Shown here: positions 9,195 to 17,855 of the stretch, piece by piece
Layout: the number at the start of each line of letters is the position of its first letter
Position numbering within the stretch: the stretch's first letter is position 1
Source: Thermotalea metallivorans
Lineage (GTDB): Bacteria; Bacillota; Clostridia; Peptostreptococcales; Thermotaleaceae
Length of the DNA: 64,000 nucleotides
Direction of reading: 5' to 3'
Assembly (NCBI RefSeq): GCF_001562415.1
Contig: NZ_LOEE01000028.1
Span: 186,001-250,000 of the forward strand
Notes under the pieces: model-generated
The model's input: the letters and a program-made list of their open reading frames with translations, nothing else
Told to the model about the DNA's origin: nothing
The model's database searches: none
Position numbers and translations under genes: made by a program

Positions 9195-9755
9195 ATGGGA
9201 AAGTTTAACTTTATTAAGACTAATATAGAGGGGTTATATATTATAGAGCCTACCGTCTTTGGTGATAACAGGGGATACTTCATGGAAACATACAATGCGA
9301 AAGACTTTCAAGAAGAAGGGCTGAATATGGTTTTTGTGCAGGACAACCAATCCAAATCAAAGAAAGGTGTACTAAGGGGACTTCACTTTCAATATAAATA
9401 TCCCCAAGGAAAATTAGTAAGAGTAACTAAAGGGGAAGTATTTGATGTAGCAGTCGATTTGAGAAAAAACTCTAAAACTTTCGGAAAATGGTACGGTGTG
9501 ATTTTATCAGAAGAAAACAAAAGGCAATTCTATATACCTGAAGGATTTGCTCATGGGTTTTTAGTACTGTCAGAAGAAGCTGAATTTACATATAAGTGTA
9601 CGGATTATTATCATCCGGAAGATGAAGGTGGAATTATTTGGAATGATCCTGATATAGGTATAGAATGGCCGTTGGAGGGTATAGAAAATGTATTATTATC
9701 AGAAAAGGACAGGAACTGGAGGAAATTAGAAGATACACCAATAGACTTTAAATAA
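9195..9755 (+). CDS. rfbC: dTDP-4-dehydrorhamnose 3,5-epimerase RfbC/RmlC
   Basis: 186-residue cupin that epimerises C3 and C5 of dTDP-4-keto-6-deoxyglucose. VFGDNRGYFMETYNAKDF, QDNQSKSKKGVLRGLHFQ (catalytic His region) and the FYIPEGFAHGFLVLSE strand are all family signatures. The ATG follows AGGAGTGAGAAT, ten bases after the rfbA stop, so the two are co-transcribed. Confidence 0.95.
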   Translation: MGKFNFIKTNIEGLYIIEPTVFGDNRGYFMETYNAKDFQEEGLNMVFVQDNQSKSKKGVLRGLHFQYKYPQGKLVRVTKGEVFDVAVDLRKNSKTFGKWYGVILSEENKRQFYIPEGFAHGFLVLSEEAEFTYKCTDYYHPEDEGGIIWNDPDIGIEWPLEGIENVLLSEKDRNWRKLEDTPIDFK

Positions 9756-9766
9756 GAGGTGATAAT

Positions 9767-10777
9767 GTGAAAAAACTACTAGTAACAGGTGGGGCGGGTT
9801 TTATTGGAAGCAATTTCATAAAATATATGTTGAACAAATACAAAGATTATAAAATTATTAACCTTGATTTATTGACCTATGCGGGTAATTTGGAAAATCT
9901 ACAAAGTGTGGAGTGTCATCCAAACTATCAGTTTATAAGAGGGAGTATTGCAGATAAAGAATTGGTGGATAAAATTGTTTCTGACGGTATTCATTACATT
10001 ATTAATTTTGCAGCAGAATCCCATGTAGATAGAAGTATAGAGAATCCAGGAATATTTGTAGAAACAAATATCATGGGAACACAAGTTTTATTAGATGCTG
10101 CGAAAAAATATGGAATTGAAAAGTATATACAGATTTCTACCGATGAAGTATATGGTACGCTAGGATCAACAGGATACTTTACAGAGGAAACACCATTGGC
10201 ACCAAACAGTCCATATTCAGCAAGTAAAGCAAGCGCAGATTTACTAGCGAGAGCATATCATGAAACTTTTAAATTGCCAGTAAATATAACAAGATGTTCA
10301 AATAATTATGGACCATACCAATTTCCTGAAAAATTAATACCGCTTATGATAGCTAATGCTTTAGAGGATAAGGAATTACCCGTATATGGGGATGGATTGC
10401 AGATCAGGGATTGGCTTCATGTGGAGGATCATTGCGGCGCAATTGATTTAGTGCTTCATCAAGGAGAATCTGGCCAAGTGTACAATATAGGTGGAAATAA
10501 TGAAAAAGCCAATATTGAGATTGTAAAAACTATACTAGAAAAACTAGGAAAACCTGAAACTTTGATCAAGTATGTAAAAGACAGACCTGGGCACGATAGG
10601 AGATATGCGATTGATTCCTCTAAAATACAAAAAGAATTAGGATGGAAACCCCAATATACTTTTGAAGCAGGCATTGAAAAGACAATTGGATGGTATTTAG
10701 ACCATAAAGTATGGTGGGAAAAAATTCGAAGTGGGGAATATAAAGTATATTATGAAAAAATGTATGGCAATAGATAA
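9767..10777 (+). CDS. rfbB: dTDP-glucose 4,6-dehydratase RfbB/RmlB
   Basis: 336-residue extended SDR that converts dTDP-glucose to the 4-keto-6-deoxy sugar. It shows TGGAGFIGSNF (NAD binding), AAESHVDRSI, STDEVYGTLG and the active-site YSASKASADLL (Tyr-x3-Lys), plus the substrate segment NNYGPYQFPEKLIPL. The start is GTG after AAGAGGTG. It is the last rhamnose gene; the ABC permease gene follows within a few bases. Confidence 0.95.
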   Translation: MKKLLVTGGAGFIGSNFIKYMLNKYKDYKIINLDLLTYAGNLENLQSVECHPNYQFIRGSIADKELVDKIVSDGIHYIINFAAESHVDRSIENPGIFVETNIMGTQVLLDAAKKYGIEKYIQISTDEVYGTLGSTGYFTEETPLAPNSPYSASKASADLLARAYHETFKLPVNITRCSNNYGPYQFPEKLIPLMIANALEDKELPVYGDGLQIRDWLHVEDHCGAIDLVLHQGESGQVYNIGGNNEKANIEIVKTILEKLGKPETLIKYVKDRPGHDRRYAIDSSKIQKELGWKPQYTFEAGIEKTIGWYLDHKVWWEKIRSGEYKVYYEKMYGNR

Positions 10778-10780
10778 AAG

Positions 10781-11599
10781 GTGCGTGATAAATTGTATTC
10801 ATTTGTTAACTTTTTAAGGAAAATAATACAAAATAGGTATATTATAAAAAATATGGTCAAAAGAGATTTAAAGGCAAAATATGCAGGATCAATATTGGGT
10901 TTTGTATGGTCTATTATCCAACCTTTAACTATGCTTTTAATCTACTATTTTGTGTTTTCTGCTGTATTAAAAGTTAGATTAGGTGTAGATGATTCAAACC
11001 CAAATTTTTTAATATGGTTGATGTGCGGATTGTTTCCTTGGATATTTTTATCAGAAATTATTGGTAGATCATCAAGTGTGTTACTTGAAAATGCAAGTTT
11101 AATTACAAAACTAAATTTTTCATCGGAGGTGTTACCACTTGTATTAGTAATTTCAAGTTTTGTAAATCACATGATTGCCATGAGCCTGCTGTTTTTTATT
11201 GGCATTAGTTTTAAATTTATAATTTTAAATATACGCATGATATTGTTTTTATTATATACATTTTATGCAGGAATAATTGGGTTAAGCCTAGGATGGATAG
11301 TATCATCTTTAAATGTATTTATTAGAGACATCGCTCAAGTAGTAAGTGTGATATTAAATATATGGTTTTATGCAACACCGATAGTTTATCCTGGATATCA
11401 AATTCCTGAAAAAGTGTTGACATTTATGCGTTTAAATCCTTTGTATTTTATTGTCGAAGGATATAGAGGTGCAATATTAGGCTATCAATCTATAGATTAT
11501 TATGGTATTAAATTTCTGACGTTAACAAGTATTATTTTATTTATATTAGGTGGTATGATTTTTAAATATTTAAAAAGAGATTTTGCAAATGTTCTTTGA
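10781..11599 (+). CDS. ABC-2-type polysaccharide export permease (Wzm/TagG-like)
   Basis: 272-residue membrane subunit with about six hydrophobic segments. The N-terminal NMVKRDLKAKYAGSILGFVWSI motif and WFYATPIVYP near residue 205 are typical of Wzm/TagG polysaccharide exporters. It pairs with the ATPase at 14026. The pair would flip a lipid-linked glycan across the membrane. GTG at 10781 is used; a TTG at 10793 with AAAGGTG upstream is an alternative start. The stop overlaps the next reading frame. Confidence 0.85.
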   Translation: MRDKLYSFVNFLRKIIQNRYIIKNMVKRDLKAKYAGSILGFVWSIIQPLTMLLIYYFVFSAVLKVRLGVDDSNPNFLIWLMCGLFPWIFLSEIIGRSSSVLLENASLITKLNFSSEVLPLVLVISSFVNHMIAMSLLFFIGISFKFIILNIRMILFLLYTFYAGIIGLSLGWIVSSLNVFIRDIAQVVSVILNIWFYATPIVYPGYQIPEKVLTFMRLNPLYFIVEGYRGAILGYQSIDYYGIKFLTLTSIILFILGGMIFKYLKRDFANVL

Positions 11600-11613
11600 T
11601 GGGGGTAAAAAAT

Positions 11614-13947
11614 GTGAACAGGCAGAAATGTGATATAATTATTCCCGTGTATAATGCTTATGAAGATTTAAAGGAATGTGTAGAATCAGTTTTTAAAAAT
11701 ACAGATGAAGAAGATTATTATCTTATTCTAATAGATGATAAAAGTACTGATGCTAGGATAGGAACATATTTTAAAATGCTAGAAAGTCAGAAGATTAAGA
11801 ATCTCATTTTACTACGAAATGATCAAAACATGGGTTTTGTAAAAACAGTTAATAAAGGCATGAGTCTTTCAAAAAATGATGTTTTACTTTTAAATAGCGA
11901 TACAGTAGTAACAAAGAATTGGCTGAAAAAGATAAGAGAGTATGCATATAAAGATGAGTCCGTTGCTACTGTTACACCATTAACAAATAACGGAACAATA
12001 TGTTCTGTACCAAATTTTTGCGAGGATAACAATGTACCTGAACATTTTTCGTTAGAAGAATTTGCTGAAAGAATAGAAAAAATTAGTTTGGGGAAATGTG
12101 TCGAAATACCAACAGCTGTAGGCTTTTGTATGTATATTAAAAGAGAAGCTCTTGATAAAGTAGGACTATTTGATGAAGTTAATTTTGGAAAAGGATATGG
12201 AGAAGAAAACGATTTTTGTTGTAGGCTTATTGAGCACGGATTTATTAATGTTATTTGTGATAATACTTTTATCTACCATAAAGGAAGTTTATCATTTAAA
12301 GAAGAAAAAAGAAAATTAATTGAGAAAAACTCGAAAATATTATTAGAAAAACATCCTTACTATGATATTGAAGTACATAAGTTTATACAAAAAAATCCAT
12401 TGAAAGATATACAAGAAAATATAAAATTGAACATTAAATTAAAAAATAAAAAAAATAACATATTATTTCTGATCCATAATGGTGTTGACCGACCTATTAA
12501 TCATCCAAGAGGAGGTACTGAATTTCATACTTATGACATTATAAAAAACTTAAATGAATTCAATAGTTTTATTATTATACCTAGTCATACTAGTAACAAA
12601 TTATATGTTGAAGCTTTTATTGGTAAGGAAAAAATTATGTTTGAGTTTAATTTTGAAGGAGTAATTAGACAATCTACATTTCATTCCAAAGAATATAAAG
12701 AGTTTCTTCAGACAATTATTACCTATTTCCAAATTGATTTAGTACATGTTCAACATTTAAAAGGACATACATTTGACATTGTAGATATTTGTGAAGAGCT
12801 CAATATACCTTGCCTTATTACCTTGCATGATTTCTATATGATTTGTCCCACGATTGAAATGTTAGATACAAATAAACAGTATTGTAAAACTACTAGTGGG
12901 CTAGAAATGTGCAGATTATGCATAAAAGAGAAATTTGGTTATGATGAGAATTTTTTAGATATATGGCAAAGAAAAGTAAAAGAAAAAATAATAAAATTTC
13001 ACAAAATAATTACTCCTTCACAATCGACAAAAGAAATTTTTCAGCAACATTACAAAGACCTTAATTTGAATATTGATGTTATTGAACATGGGGTTTCTCA
13101 AAAAATAATTAAAAAACAGCCGGATGCTATGAAGCAAGATAATGAATTCAAGGTAGCATTTATCGGGGGATTGGCACCTTACAAAGGGAGCGATAAAATA
13201 CATGATATAATACAAATGAATAAAGATTCAGCTATAAAATGGTTTTTAATAGGAAACCTTGGAGATCAAAAATTGAGTTTGCTAGAAAGAGAAGATCTGG
13301 TGAAATACGGAAGATACGAAAGGGAAGAAATTGTAAGTATACTGCGAAATTTAGAGATTGACTTAGTGTGTATTCTTTCATGTGTGCCTGAAACTTATGC
13401 TTATACATTATCTGAATCGCTTATTGCAGGAATACCTGTATTGGTAACAGATGTAGGAGCATTAGGAGAAAGAGTAAAAAAATATGGAACAGGTTGGATG
13501 GTACCACCAAATGCAAATCCATTGAATTTACTTGAAAAAATTCAATATATTAAGGAAAATAGAGAAGAATATGTTGCAATGAAAAGAAAAATAAAGGATA
13601 TCCATATACCTACAATATTAGAAATGTGCAGGAAATATGAAAATATCTATCAGGCAGTGATACGAAAAGAAAAACAGCATGATATGTTAGATAGTAGCAA
13701 AGCAAGATTTATATTCGAGGCATATAAAAGGGCAAATATCTCCATAAGTGGACAAGATGAAAATATTAATTTAGAGCTTTATGATAGAGTAGTTTCATTA
13801 GAAAGAGAAATTCAAGCAATGAAAGATACGCTCGGGTGGAAAATATTAGAAGTTATTCGACGAAGAGCTCCTTATCTAATAAAACTAGGGAAGAAAGTTT
13901 TATATTTTTTATTAAAAAAAGGTTATACGAGAAAAGGATACAAATAA
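11614..13947 (+). CDS. Two-domain glycosyltransferase (GT2 + GT4) with basic C-terminal helix
   Basis: 777-residue protein. Residues 1-260 are a GT-A fold GT2 enzyme (CDIIIPVYNAYEDLKECVES, LLLNSDTVVTKNWL with a DxD-like SDT, GYGEENDFCCRL). After a linker, residues 290-690 are a GT-B fold GT4-like enzyme ending in CVPETYAYTLSESLIAGIPV, the E-x7-E nucleotide-binding motif. The tail is basic and amphipathic (TLGWKILEVIRRRAPYLIK) and could bind the membrane. GTG at 11614 after GGGGGT is preferred; ATG 11599 is possible. Two activities suggest it adds two residues or builds a repeat. Confidence 0.8.
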   Translation: MNRQKCDIIIPVYNAYEDLKECVESVFKNTDEEDYYLILIDDKSTDARIGTYFKMLESQKIKNLILLRNDQNMGFVKTVNKGMSLSKNDVLLLNSDTVVTKNWLKKIREYAYKDESVATVTPLTNNGTICSVPNFCEDNNVPEHFSLEEFAERIEKISLGKCVEIPTAVGFCMYIKREALDKVGLFDEVNFGKGYGEENDFCCRLIEHGFINVICDNTFIYHKGSLSFKEEKRKLIEKNSKILLEKHPYYDIEVHKFIQKNPLKDIQENIKLNIKLKNKKNNILFLIHNGVDRPINHPRGGTEFHTYDIIKNLNEFNSFIIIPSHTSNKLYVEAFIGKEKIMFEFNFEGVIRQSTFHSKEYKEFLQTIITYFQIDLVHVQHLKGHTFDIVDICEELNIPCLITLHDFYMICPTIEMLDTNKQYCKTTSGLEMCRLCIKEKFGYDENFLDIWQRKVKEKIIKFHKIITPSQSTKEIFQQHYKDLNLNIDVIEHGVSQKIIKKQPDAMKQDNEFKVAFIGGLAPYKGSDKIHDIIQMNKDSAIKWFLIGNLGDQKLSLLEREDLVKYGRYEREEIVSILRNLEIDLVCILSCVPETYAYTLSESLIAGIPVLVTDVGALGERVKKYGTGWMVPPNANPLNLLEKIQYIKENREEYVAMKRKIKDIHIPTILEMCRKYENIYQAVIRKEKQHDMLDSSKARFIFEAYKRANISISGQDENINLELYDRVVSLEREIQAMKDTLGWKILEVIRRRAPYLIKLGKKVLYFLLKKGYTRKGYK

Positions 13948-14025
13948 TTTAATCTTTGTTGTGCTAGTGCAATGCGTTAGTTTATTAAAAATAAATTTAA
14001 ATGCAATTAAATGGGGTATTTAAAT

Positions 14026-15267
14026 ATGGAATACGTAATTCAAGTAAATGATGTATCAAAAATGTTTAAAATTTATGAAAAACCAATAGATAGATTGAAA
14101 GAATTGCTTTGGTTTAATAAAAAACAATACCATCATAATTTTTGGGCACTAAAAGGTGTTTCTTTTGGCATACAACGAGGAAAAACTGTTGGAATTATAG
14201 GGAGAAATGGATCAGGAAAAAGTACTTTATTGCAAATAATTTGTGGAATATTACCGCCTACTTCAGGAGAAATAATCGTTAATGGTAAAATTTCATCTAT
14301 TCTGGAATTAGGTACAGCATTTAATCCAGAATTTACAGGTAGACAAAATGTCATTTTATATTGTTCATTAATGGGATTGAACAATACCCAAATAGAAAAA
14401 AAAATGATAGAAATTGAGAAATTTGCTGAGATAGGAGAATTTATTGATCAACCAGTAAAGACATACTCAAGTGGTATGTATGTAAGATTAGCGTTTGCTG
14501 CGGCCATCAATGTTGAGCCTGATATTTTTATTGTAGATGAAGCCTTAGCTGTGGGAGATATTGCATTTCAAAGAAAATGCTATAGAAAGTTTGAAGAATT
14601 TAAAAAACAGGGTACTACGATTATTCTAGTTACTCATGATATGGGTGCTATTAAACAATATACCGACTATGCCATTTTAATGAATAATGGAAGAGTTCAT
14701 GCAATAGGGGATCCAAATACAATAGTAAACCAATACACAAATTTAATGGCTGCAGAAAATAATGAGATTTCTGTAAAAAATAGAGACACGGAAACCACAT
14801 CGGAATATAGATATGGCTCAGGAGAAGGTGAAATATTTGAATATGGTTTTTATAATAAAGAAAATAAAAAGGTTGATATAATACATTCGGCGGAAAAATG
14901 TTTTATAAAATATAAAGTAAAGTTTGATAAAGACATTAAACAGCCTATTTATGCAGCAACAATTAAAACTAAGAGCGGTTTGGAGGTATATGGAAATAAC
15001 ACCTATTATTTACAAAAGCCTTTTGAGTCTGTAAAAAAGGGAGATGTTAAGGAAGTTACTTTTACAATAAATTGCCTTAATTTAGGAGTTGGGGATTACT
15101 TTATATCATTAGGGGTTGTAGAACTAAGAGGCAGTACAATAATACCAATTGATAGAAGATATGATTTAATAAAATTTAAAATACTCCCTATTGATAAAAG
15201 TTTTGGTTTGACAAATTTAGGAATGACTATAGATGTTAAACAAGTTAGAGGTGAAGATATTGATTAG
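14026..15267 (+). CDS. ABC transporter ATPase with C-terminal glycan-recognition domain (Wzt-like)
   Basis: 413 residues. The ATPase part (1-245) has Walker A GIIGRNGSGKSTLL, signature TYSSGMYVRLAFAAAI, Walker B DIFIVDEALAVGD and the H-loop TH. Residues ~255-405 form a beta-rich extension (EGEIFEYGFYNKENKKVDII, YFISLGVVELRG) like Wzt_C, which in E. coli O8/O9a binds the terminal cap of the finished chain before export. This suggests that export is coupled to chain termination. ATG 14026 follows a GGGGT ribosome site; an upstream in-frame ATG overlaps that site. Confidence 0.88.
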   Translation: MEYVIQVNDVSKMFKIYEKPIDRLKELLWFNKKQYHHNFWALKGVSFGIQRGKTVGIIGRNGSGKSTLLQIICGILPPTSGEIIVNGKISSILELGTAFNPEFTGRQNVILYCSLMGLNNTQIEKKMIEIEKFAEIGEFIDQPVKTYSSGMYVRLAFAAAINVEPDIFIVDEALAVGDIAFQRKCYRKFEEFKKQGTTIILVTHDMGAIKQYTDYAILMNNGRVHAIGDPNTIVNQYTNLMAAENNEISVKNRDTETTSEYRYGSGEGEIFEYGFYNKENKKVDIIHSAEKCFIKYKVKFDKDIKQPIYAATIKTKSGLEVYGNNTYYLQKPFESVKKGDVKEVTFTINCLNLGVGDYFISLGVVELRGSTIIPIDRRYDLIKFKILPIDKSFGLTNLGMTIDVKQVRGEDID

Positions 15268-16315
15268 ATATAAATGTTTGTGCTGTGGAGGAGCGTTAGA
15301 AAAAAAAGAACATTATATGTCTTGCACAAAATGCAAGCACAAATATTGTATTAAGGATGGAATTAAGATATTTGATACGAATACCAATTATTATGGGGAC
15401 TTATGTGAAAGAGATATGAAGAATTTATTAAAAGAGATGGATTATACTGACTGGAAAGAACTTGTATATAAATATTTTGCTAACTCTTATCCGTTTTTAT
15501 ATTATATAATAACAGATAATAATAGAGCAGATTGGCATTATCTTGTACCTCTAGAAAAAGAATCTATTGTTTTGGATGTAGGAACGGGTTGGGGGACACT
15601 TGCTTTTCCTATATCATACAGGGCAAAAGTAGTAGCTTTAGATGGTACTTTTGATAGGTTAAGCTTTGTAAAAAAAAGAACAATTCAAGAGAACAACAAA
15701 AATATTTTTGAATTTGTTAATGCAAATATTTTAGAGCTTCCTTTTTCTGATTGCCAATTTGATCTTGTGATATTAAATGGTGTCTTAGAGTGGGTTGGAG
15801 CTTCAGTTAATCATGGAAACCCATATGATTTACAATTAAAAGCACTGCAAAATGTATATTCTATACTCAAAGAAGGAGGGTATATATATATAGGAATAGA
15901 AAATAGATATGGATTTAAATATCTACTAGGAGCTGAAGATGATCATACAATGTTACCAGAAATTTGTTATTTGGAAAGAGATAAAGCAAATGCGTATTCT
16001 AAACAAATATTAGGAAGAGAATATAGAACTTATACTTACGATAAAATAGAATACTCATGTATGCTAAAACAAATTGGATTCGAGGAAATCAAATTTTATT
16101 ACCCTTATCCCGATTATAAAACCATTCAAGTTATAATGGATTTAGATGGGAAAGTAGTCCGTTACTGGAATGAGAATATTTTGAAAAAAGACTGTTTACG
16201 CAACTTAAGTGGAAGAATTCAAGTTTTAGAAAATATTGCTGCTAAAGTTTCAAATATTGAAAATTACATATCCTCTTATGGAATTCTTGCTAGGAAAGGT
16301 GAAATAAGTGATTAA
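15260..16315 (+). CDS. Zinc-ribbon SAM-dependent methyltransferase
   Basis: 351 residues. An N-terminal CxxC...CxxC ribbon (YKCLCCGG then CTKCKHKYC) precedes a class I methyltransferase. Motif I VLDVGTGWGTLAFPI is at about residues 104-118 and the post-motif NGVLEWVG at about 174. Start chosen as TTG 15260, because AGAGGTG lies just before it; it overlaps the end of the exporter ATPase by eight bases. It overlaps the kinase-like gene downstream too, so the three are translationally coupled. A role in methylating the glycan end is inferred from the neighbours. Confidence 0.75.
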   Translation: MIRYKCLCCGGALEKKEHYMSCTKCKHKYCIKDGIKIFDTNTNYYGDLCERDMKNLLKEMDYTDWKELVYKYFANSYPFLYYIITDNNRADWHYLVPLEKESIVLDVGTGWGTLAFPISYRAKVVALDGTFDRLSFVKKRTIQENNKNIFEFVNANILELPFSDCQFDLVILNGVLEWVGASVNHGNPYDLQLKALQNVYSILKEGGYIYIGIENRYGFKYLLGAEDDHTMLPEICYLERDKANAYSKQILGREYRTYTYDKIEYSCMLKQIGFEEIKFYYPYPDYKTIQVIMDLDGKVVRYWNENILKKDCLRNLSGRIQVLENIAAKVSNIENYISSYGILARKGEISD

Positions 16316-17606
16316 TAGTATAAAAAAATATATTCAAAAGAATATTATTCAAAATAGAGATGAAGAATTAAAATTTATACAAATTTCCAGTTCGCCAGGA
16401 AAAGATTTATCTAGAAGTAGGATAATTGCTATTTTTTTCAAAGAAAATGATGAAAGACCGTTTTTGGTATGTAAATTTGCAAAATTAAAAAATTACGAGT
16501 ATTCTATTATTAATGAGTATAATAATACAAAACAGTTATATGACTGTTTACCGGATATTTTTGCTAAACCTTTAGGGCTAATTGAAATTGACGATAGGAT
16601 AGTATTTATACAAGAATTTATTGATGGAAAAACGATTTCAAATTTGATATATGAAGCGAAAAATTCTCCTTCGTATACCCAGCACTTACTAGAAAGCATA
16701 TTTATCGAAAGTCTTAACGATATGAACTACCTATTATGCAATCTTAATATACCTAGCAAAAAATCGGATTCTGAAACAATTCAGCAAGAAATTGAGCATA
16801 TTAAGGAAGAATTTTGTAAAAATTTCAAATTAAATTATTATGAATACCAAAAACTTAATAAAAGCATAGAAGAATTATTAAAATTATTTACTAATATTCC
16901 TATAACAAAAAGAATTACACACTTTGATTTTACTCCTTTTAATATAATAAAAAAAACAAATGGACAGGTTGTTCTAATAGATTTGGAAACATGTAAAGAA
17001 TCTACGCTTACAATTATTGAACCACTTAGGTTTTTCTATTACCTTTACAAAGATATGTTTGATCTTGGCTTACAAAAATATACTGAAAATTTAATATACA
17101 GTTACTATCTCTTCTTATGCGACTTAGATAATAAAGTTGTAAAAGAATTCAATAAAATATTGAAGGAAAAATATTATATCGAAATTAATAGAGCTACAAG
17201 AAAACTATTATGCTTAATTTATTTTATGATAGAAGCGAATATGCAATACGATGTACAAATATATATTTCAAAAGAATTTATTAATACATGGAAAAGATAT
17301 ATAAATTACTTTACAGATGCCTATAGCGAAGGTGAGATTTTTGAATATGAGAATTCTCTTTTAACAGAGCTAAAACATTTTATTGCGATCAAGGACATTC
17401 AACTTGATGAGTGTCAAAAGGCAGTAGAAATGTTAAATGAAAAATTAGCTATTGAAACAGAAAAATATATGGAATTAATAAATGAAAAAGAAAAAATAAT
17501 AAATGAACTTGAAACTATAATTCAAGCCCAAAATAATCATATAAGAGATATAAAATTGACGAAAGTTTGGAGAATAGCTGAAATTATAAGAAAAATAATT
17601 AGATAA
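16308..17606 (+). CDS. Aminoglycoside-phosphotransferase-fold kinase with C-terminal coiled coil (WbdD-like kinase half)
   Basis: 432 residues. The kinase catalytic loop HFDFTPFNII (His205, Asp207, Asn212) is followed by LIDLE with the metal-binding Asp225. FIQEFIDGKTISNLI upstream resembles the hinge region. Residues ~355-415 are a predicted coiled coil (KAVEMLNEKLAIETEKYMEL, EKEKIINELETIIQAQ) ending in a basic helix (KLTKVWRIAEIIRKIIR). In E. coli, WbdD joins methyltransferase, kinase and coiled coil in one polypeptide that ends O-antigen chains. Here the same order is split over two genes overlapping by eight bases. GTG start after AGGAAAGGTG. Confidence 0.65.
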   Translation: MINSIKKYIQKNIIQNRDEELKFIQISSSPGKDLSRSRIIAIFFKENDERPFLVCKFAKLKNYEYSIINEYNNTKQLYDCLPDIFAKPLGLIEIDDRIVFIQEFIDGKTISNLIYEAKNSPSYTQHLLESIFIESLNDMNYLLCNLNIPSKKSDSETIQQEIEHIKEEFCKNFKLNYYEYQKLNKSIEELLKLFTNIPITKRITHFDFTPFNIIKKTNGQVVLIDLETCKESTLTIIEPLRFFYYLYKDMFDLGLQKYTENLIYSYYLFLCDLDNKVVKEFNKILKEKYYIEINRATRKLLCLIYFMIEANMQYDVQIYISKEFINTWKRYINYFTDAYSEGEIFEYENSLLTELKHFIAIKDIQLDECQKAVEMLNEKLAIETEKYMELINEKEKIINELETIIQAQNNHIRDIKLTKVWRIAEIIRKIIR

Positions 17607-17633
17607 GCTAGTACAGGGCATATATTATTGGAG

Positions 17634-17708
17634 GTGTTTAGTGTAAAATATCACTTTATAAGAAATCGTGAATTAGGATGGATAAAAATAACAAAATCAG
17701 ATACCTGA
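17634..17708 (+). pseudogene. Stub of a gene interrupted by an insertion sequence
   Basis: A good ribosome site (TTGGAGG) follows the kinase gene but the GTG at the right distance (17641) is followed at once by TAA. In another frame 17634-17708 encodes a 24-residue peptide (MFSVKYHFIRNRELGWIKIT...) that stops where the hairpin at 17698 begins. This looks like the start of a lost gene cut off by insertion. Its identity cannot be told. Confidence 0.35.
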
Positions 17709-17754
17709 ATCCTAGGTATTAATTTTATCACCATCAACACCCTAGGGGTATCTG
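17698..17754. other. Inverted repeat CAGATACC...GGTATCTG, possible end of an older insertion sequence
   Basis: Eight-base arms CAGATACC and GGTATCTG enclose two copies of CCTAGG that can also pair. It lies two bases before the ATG of a truncated reading frame. It could be a mobile-element end or a hairpin protecting the element from outside transcription. Confidence 0.4.
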
Positions 17755-17756
17755 AT

Positions 17757-17855
17757 ATGATTAGTATATCCAAAGATTCATTGATTCAAACGATAAGGCA
17801 ATATTTATTGAAATATCGTCACCTTTTTAAGAAGCCTGGACAGTCAAAAGTTTGA
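17757..17855 (+). pseudogene. Truncated 32-codon reading frame, possible transposase N terminus
   Basis: Encodes MISISKDSLIQTIRQYLLKY and then RHLFKKPGQSKV before a stop that lies inside the inverted repeat of the second insertion sequence. The composition (IRQYLLKYRHLFKKP) resembles the N terminus of DDE transposases, but it is too short for a firm call. The continuation is not present on the other side of the inserted element, so DNA has been lost. Confidence 0.35.
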
